Shown: positions 29,069 through 30,700 of the stretch, piece by piece
How positions within the stretch are numbered: the stretch's first letter is position 1
Layout: each line of letters opens with the position of its first letter
Source: a virus
DNA length: 30,700 nucleotides
Reading direction: 5' to 3' (one strand)
IMG/VR virus record: IMGVR_UViG_3300046000_005009
Location: 1 to 30,700 of that record
The notes under the pieces: model-generated
Database searches by the model: none
What the model was told of the DNA's origin: nothing
What the model saw: the letters and a program-made list of their open reading frames with translations, nothing else
Made by a program: the position numbers and the translations under genes

Positions 29069-29242
29069 TTAATAAATTTCAATTTTACCCAACCATACAG
29101 GTTCTTTAATGTGTGCAGTAATATCTACCACATCTTGACCTTGCTTATGTATAGTACCACCATACTTATTGCCATACTTATCTTGAAATACACTCATTTC
29201 AAGTGGCTTACCAAAGAGTAATCTTTTCAGAAATCTTTTCAT
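29069..29242 (-). CDS. Short paralogue of 28298-28567 protein
   Basis: A 57-residue gene from ATG 29242 to TAA 29069. The product starts MKRFLKRLLFGKPLEMSVFQ, continues DKYGNKYGGT and ends WLGKIEIY. It aligns along its full length with the 89-residue protein at 28298-28567, apart from two short gaps and the missing C-terminus. Both its start and its stop lie in copies of the repeated junction sequence. Function unknown. Confidence 0.65.
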   Translation of the reverse strand: MKRFLKRLLFGKPLEMSVFQDKYGNKYGGTIHKQGQDVVDITAHIKEPVWLGKIEIY

Positions 29243-29248
29243 AGTTAT

Positions 29249-29596
29249 TTAGTTTTTAGTTATGTCAGTCCATTCCCAGCCTAAGCACATCTTCATCATT
29301 GTACGATGAAATAAGTTAGGCTTTTTTTCAAACCAAATACACATTCCTGTCTTACTGCCTAAGCAATAAGAGCCTACACATTTAGAAGATGGCTTAAATT
29401 CAAGTGCTGGTTGCACTAATTCTGATTCTGTTTTTGTTTTCTTTTCCATAGTAGTTAAGTAAATATAAGTAACGATAACAAGAGCAATTATTGACATCAA
29501 TGTCATTACTTGAGGATGTGTTATCATTAGTGAACTGAAGAGTAGAATTGCAATTGCGAATGCTACTGATAATAAAAGTGCTTTGATTTTTGACAT
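29249..29596 (-). CDS. Membrane protein with Cys-rich tail
   Basis: A 115-residue protein from ATG 29596. Two membrane helices (about residues 6-24, ALLLSVAFAIAILLFSSLM, and 31-49, MTLMSIIALVIVTYIYLTT), then a soluble tail with four cysteines (SKCVGSYCLGSKTGMCIWF and KMCLGWEW). The tail may bind metal or form disulfides. An early membrane protein such as this could act in superinfection exclusion; nothing specific shows it. Confidence 0.65.
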   Translation of the reverse strand: MSKIKALLLSVAFAIAILLFSSLMITHPQVMTLMSIIALVIVTYIYLTTMEKKTKTESELVQPALEFKPSSKCVGSYCLGSKTGMCIWFEKKPNLFHRTMMKMCLGWEWTDITKN

Positions 29597-29611
29597 AATT
29601 ATTTATTTGAT

Positions 29612-29752
29612 TTAGTTATTACAACATTTACATTTACCTCTACCGGCATGACCTTTCATTTTGTCTTTAGGCATCCATACCCCAATGTAGATTAGAAATA
29701 GTATGGGTATGCACATTAGCATACATAATAAAGCATAACCTATTGTTTCCAT
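29612..29752 (-). CDS. Short membrane peptide with CxCC tail
   Basis: A 46-residue gene from ATG 29752 to TAA 29612. One membrane helix (residues 4-25, containing LLCMLMCIPILFLIYIGV) and a short basic, Cys-rich tail (GRGKCKCCNN). It lies 15 bp before a second Cys-rich membrane protein gene in the same transcript. Size, leader and composition support coding, but it is too short for a firm family call. Confidence 0.55.
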   Translation of the reverse strand: METIGYALLCMLMCIPILFLIYIGVWMPKDKMKGHAGRGKCKCCNN

Positions 29753-29756
29753 TTAT

Positions 29757-29960
29757 TTAGTCCCAACCTTCACCTTTCGCATCGTCGTCTGCGTCGTCCC
29801 ATTCCTGACAATCGAAACATACTTTTATTTCACCTTCGTCGTCGACGTGTTCATAAGCGGTGTCCCAGTCTTCGAGTTGTTGGTCGCGCAATACTTCGTC
29901 AACGCGTTCTCCGAGTTCTTTGCTTTCGCAGTTCGGACAAAAGATTAATTCTGATTTCAT
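29757..29960 (-). CDS. Small zinc-ribbon protein
   Basis: A 67-residue protein. ATG 29960, behind the leader AACCAAAAATCAAAAACT, is preferred over an in-frame ATG at 30026. Two Cys pairs, FCPNCESKEL and VCFDCQEWDD, separated by about 38 residues, form a probable zinc ribbon. The C-terminus is very acidic (DDADDDAKGEGWD). Perhaps a transcription or DNA-binding factor; the role is unknown. It follows the DnaA-like gene in the leftward transcript. Confidence 0.65.
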   Translation of the reverse strand: MKSELIFCPNCESKELGERVDEVLRDQQLEDWDTAYEHVDDEGEIKVCFDCQEWDDADDDAKGEGWD

Positions 29961-30027
29961 AGTTTTTGATTTTTGGTTTATTATAATTTGAGTTAATTCG
30001 TAAACGTGTAAAGCGTGTTCGTCCATT

Positions 30028-30570
30028 TCATTTCTTTCGCATTAATTTCTTCAACTTAATTTCTTTTTGATGTTCTAAATGCTCGACAAACTTAGTAAAA
30101 AATTTCATTGGTTTAGCATAACCGATATCATTTAACAAGTAACAGATTCTTTCAACGTTAGCTGCGTAGTTCTTGTCAACTTCAATTTGCCAACTTGCTT
30201 GTTTCACTCCGTGCATTACTGTCGCGTGGTCTTTGCCGTAGTGCTTCCCGATTGATTCGTAGCTTTGAAGGTAGCAAGGGCGAATGATGAAGAAAATGAT
30301 TTGTCGTGCAGTTACTATCTCGCGTCTTCTTGTTGGAGTGTACAATTGTTGTGAAGGTATTCCCAACACGCTGCACGTTATGTCTTCAAGCGCACTCCAA
30401 AACATTTCTCTTTCATTTTCCAGTTCCTGCTGTTGTTTGATTTGCTCCGTTGTTAATCTTTCGTACTTTGGAATTATCATCGTCCAAAGTAGTTCGAAGC
30501 GTTCCATATGTCGCAAGGGAATCATCTCTGCAACCTCTTGTCTAATTTGCTCGTTAGTCATTTTCTTCAT
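30028..30570 (-). CDS. DnaA domain IV-like DNA-binding protein
   Basis: A 180-residue protein from ATG 30570. Residues about 57-134 match the C-terminal DNA-binding domain of DnaA: TRRREIVTARQIIFFIIRP, then SYESIGKHYGKDHATVMHGV with the signature GKDHATV that contacts the DnaA box. The AAA+ domain of DnaA is absent, so it cannot by itself open an origin. It may mark the phage origin for host factors or compete with host DnaA for boxes. The N-terminal 50 residues are helical and may dimerise. It is preceded by the HTH-like gene that crosses the contig ends (17-bp overlap). Confidence 0.85.
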   Translation of the reverse strand: MKKMTNEQIRQEVAEMIPLRHMERFELLWTMIIPKYERLTTEQIKQQQELENEREMFWSALEDITCSVLGIPSQQLYTPTRRREIVTARQIIFFIIRPCYLQSYESIGKHYGKDHATVMHGVKQASWQIEVDKNYAANVERICYLLNDIGYAKPMKFFTKFVEHLEHQKEIKLKKLMRKK

Positions 30571-30700
30571 TGATTAAAATTGTCGGTGTAAATGTGCTGA
30601 ATACTTCTTCGCGTGAAAGTCCTGTGTGAAGACAAATGTTGTTAAAGTCTTTGATTCTCATTCGCTCTGGGTGTGCAACGTAAAGTCGTGCTGTTGGATC
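30554..30700 (-). CDS. 3' part of HTH-like gene (second copy of 1-222)
   Basis: The C-terminal part of the 79-residue gene described at 1-222, here without its start because the contig ends. It provides the true 3' end: the stop TAA at 30556-30554 overlaps the DnaA-like gene. The first copy diverges three bases from the contig edge, which is best explained by an assembly edge error. Confidence 0.75.
   Translation of the reverse strand, partial: DPTARLYVAHPERMRIKDFNNICLHTGLSREEVFSTFTPTILINEEND
30575..30700. repeat. Terminal direct repeat, right copy
   Basis: The matching copy of bases 4-129. Joining the ends gives a circle of about 30,571 bp and restores one uninterrupted leftward gene across the junction, which supports true circularity or circular permutation. 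Confidence 0.9.

Noticed and set aside
1-30700. CRISPR array, integrase/att sites, tRNA genes, insertion sequences
   Set aside because: None of these was seen on either strand; the repeats present are gene-junction, leader or terminal repeats without spacer structure.
30575-30700. True phage terminal repeat (cos/DTR) at the contig ends
   Set aside because: The length is near 127 bp, the repeat falls within a gene, and the outer bases mismatch, all typical of an assembler overlap.

Overview
This is an essentially complete tailed-phage (siphovirus-like) genome. It most likely infects a member of the Bacteroidota, probably the Flavobacteriia. The reasons are: start codons preceded by A-rich leaders rather than strong Shine-Dalgarno sites; candidate promoters of the Bacteroidota type (TAnnTTTG at -7, TTG at -33); and many proteins of families typical of Bacteroidota phages. 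The first and last 126 bp are identical (4-129 = 30575-30700), so the contig closes into a circle of about 30,571 bp. Circularity or terminal redundancy cannot be told apart from an assembly overlap by reading alone. No integrase, DNA polymerase, helicase or tRNA gene was seen. This suggests a small phage that relies on the host replisome.

The genome has two opposed transcription blocks. The minus-strand block runs from about 24.4 kb through the contig ends to about 2.7 kb. It carries a ribbon-helix-helix protein, small orphan proteins, the large terminase (25282-26592), a protein ending in a clamp-binding-like tail, two probable replication proteins, a run of tiny shuffled ORFs (28.0-29.75 kb), a DnaA domain-IV-like protein, and a probable ssDNA-binding protein. 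The plus-strand block (2.79-24.47 kb) starts with a VRR-NUC nuclease, a sigma-factor-like protein and a Cys-rich protein. A 440-bp structured region without a convincing gene follows. Next come the small terminase, a tail-assembly-chaperone gene with a programmed -1 frameshift, tail/fibre/baseplate genes, the tape measure, prohead protease, probable scaffold, major capsid, tail tube, portal, head completion protein, and a lysis group (GH24 endolysin, two holin candidates, a calcineurin-like phosphoesterase and a spanin-like membrane protein).

The gene order is unusual. The small and large terminase subunits lie on opposite strands about 20 kb apart, and the head genes come after the tail genes. 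A divergent control region (about 2672-2787) separates the two blocks and holds a candidate leftward promoter and helically phased TGAAAAT repeats. Several GC-rich hairpins around the scaffold, capsid and tail-tube genes may set relative expression.

The observations most worth checking are: the 4111-4552 leader (promoter, a pseudoknot-capable terminator and further hairpins); the T9 slippery frameshift in the chaperone gene; the 'YNETYGG' C-terminal tail shared by otherwise different small early proteins, whose codons double as the next gene's ribosome binding site; the identical junction sequences between small early genes; and a neck-like protein fused to a tail fibre whose distal part has foreign-looking base use.
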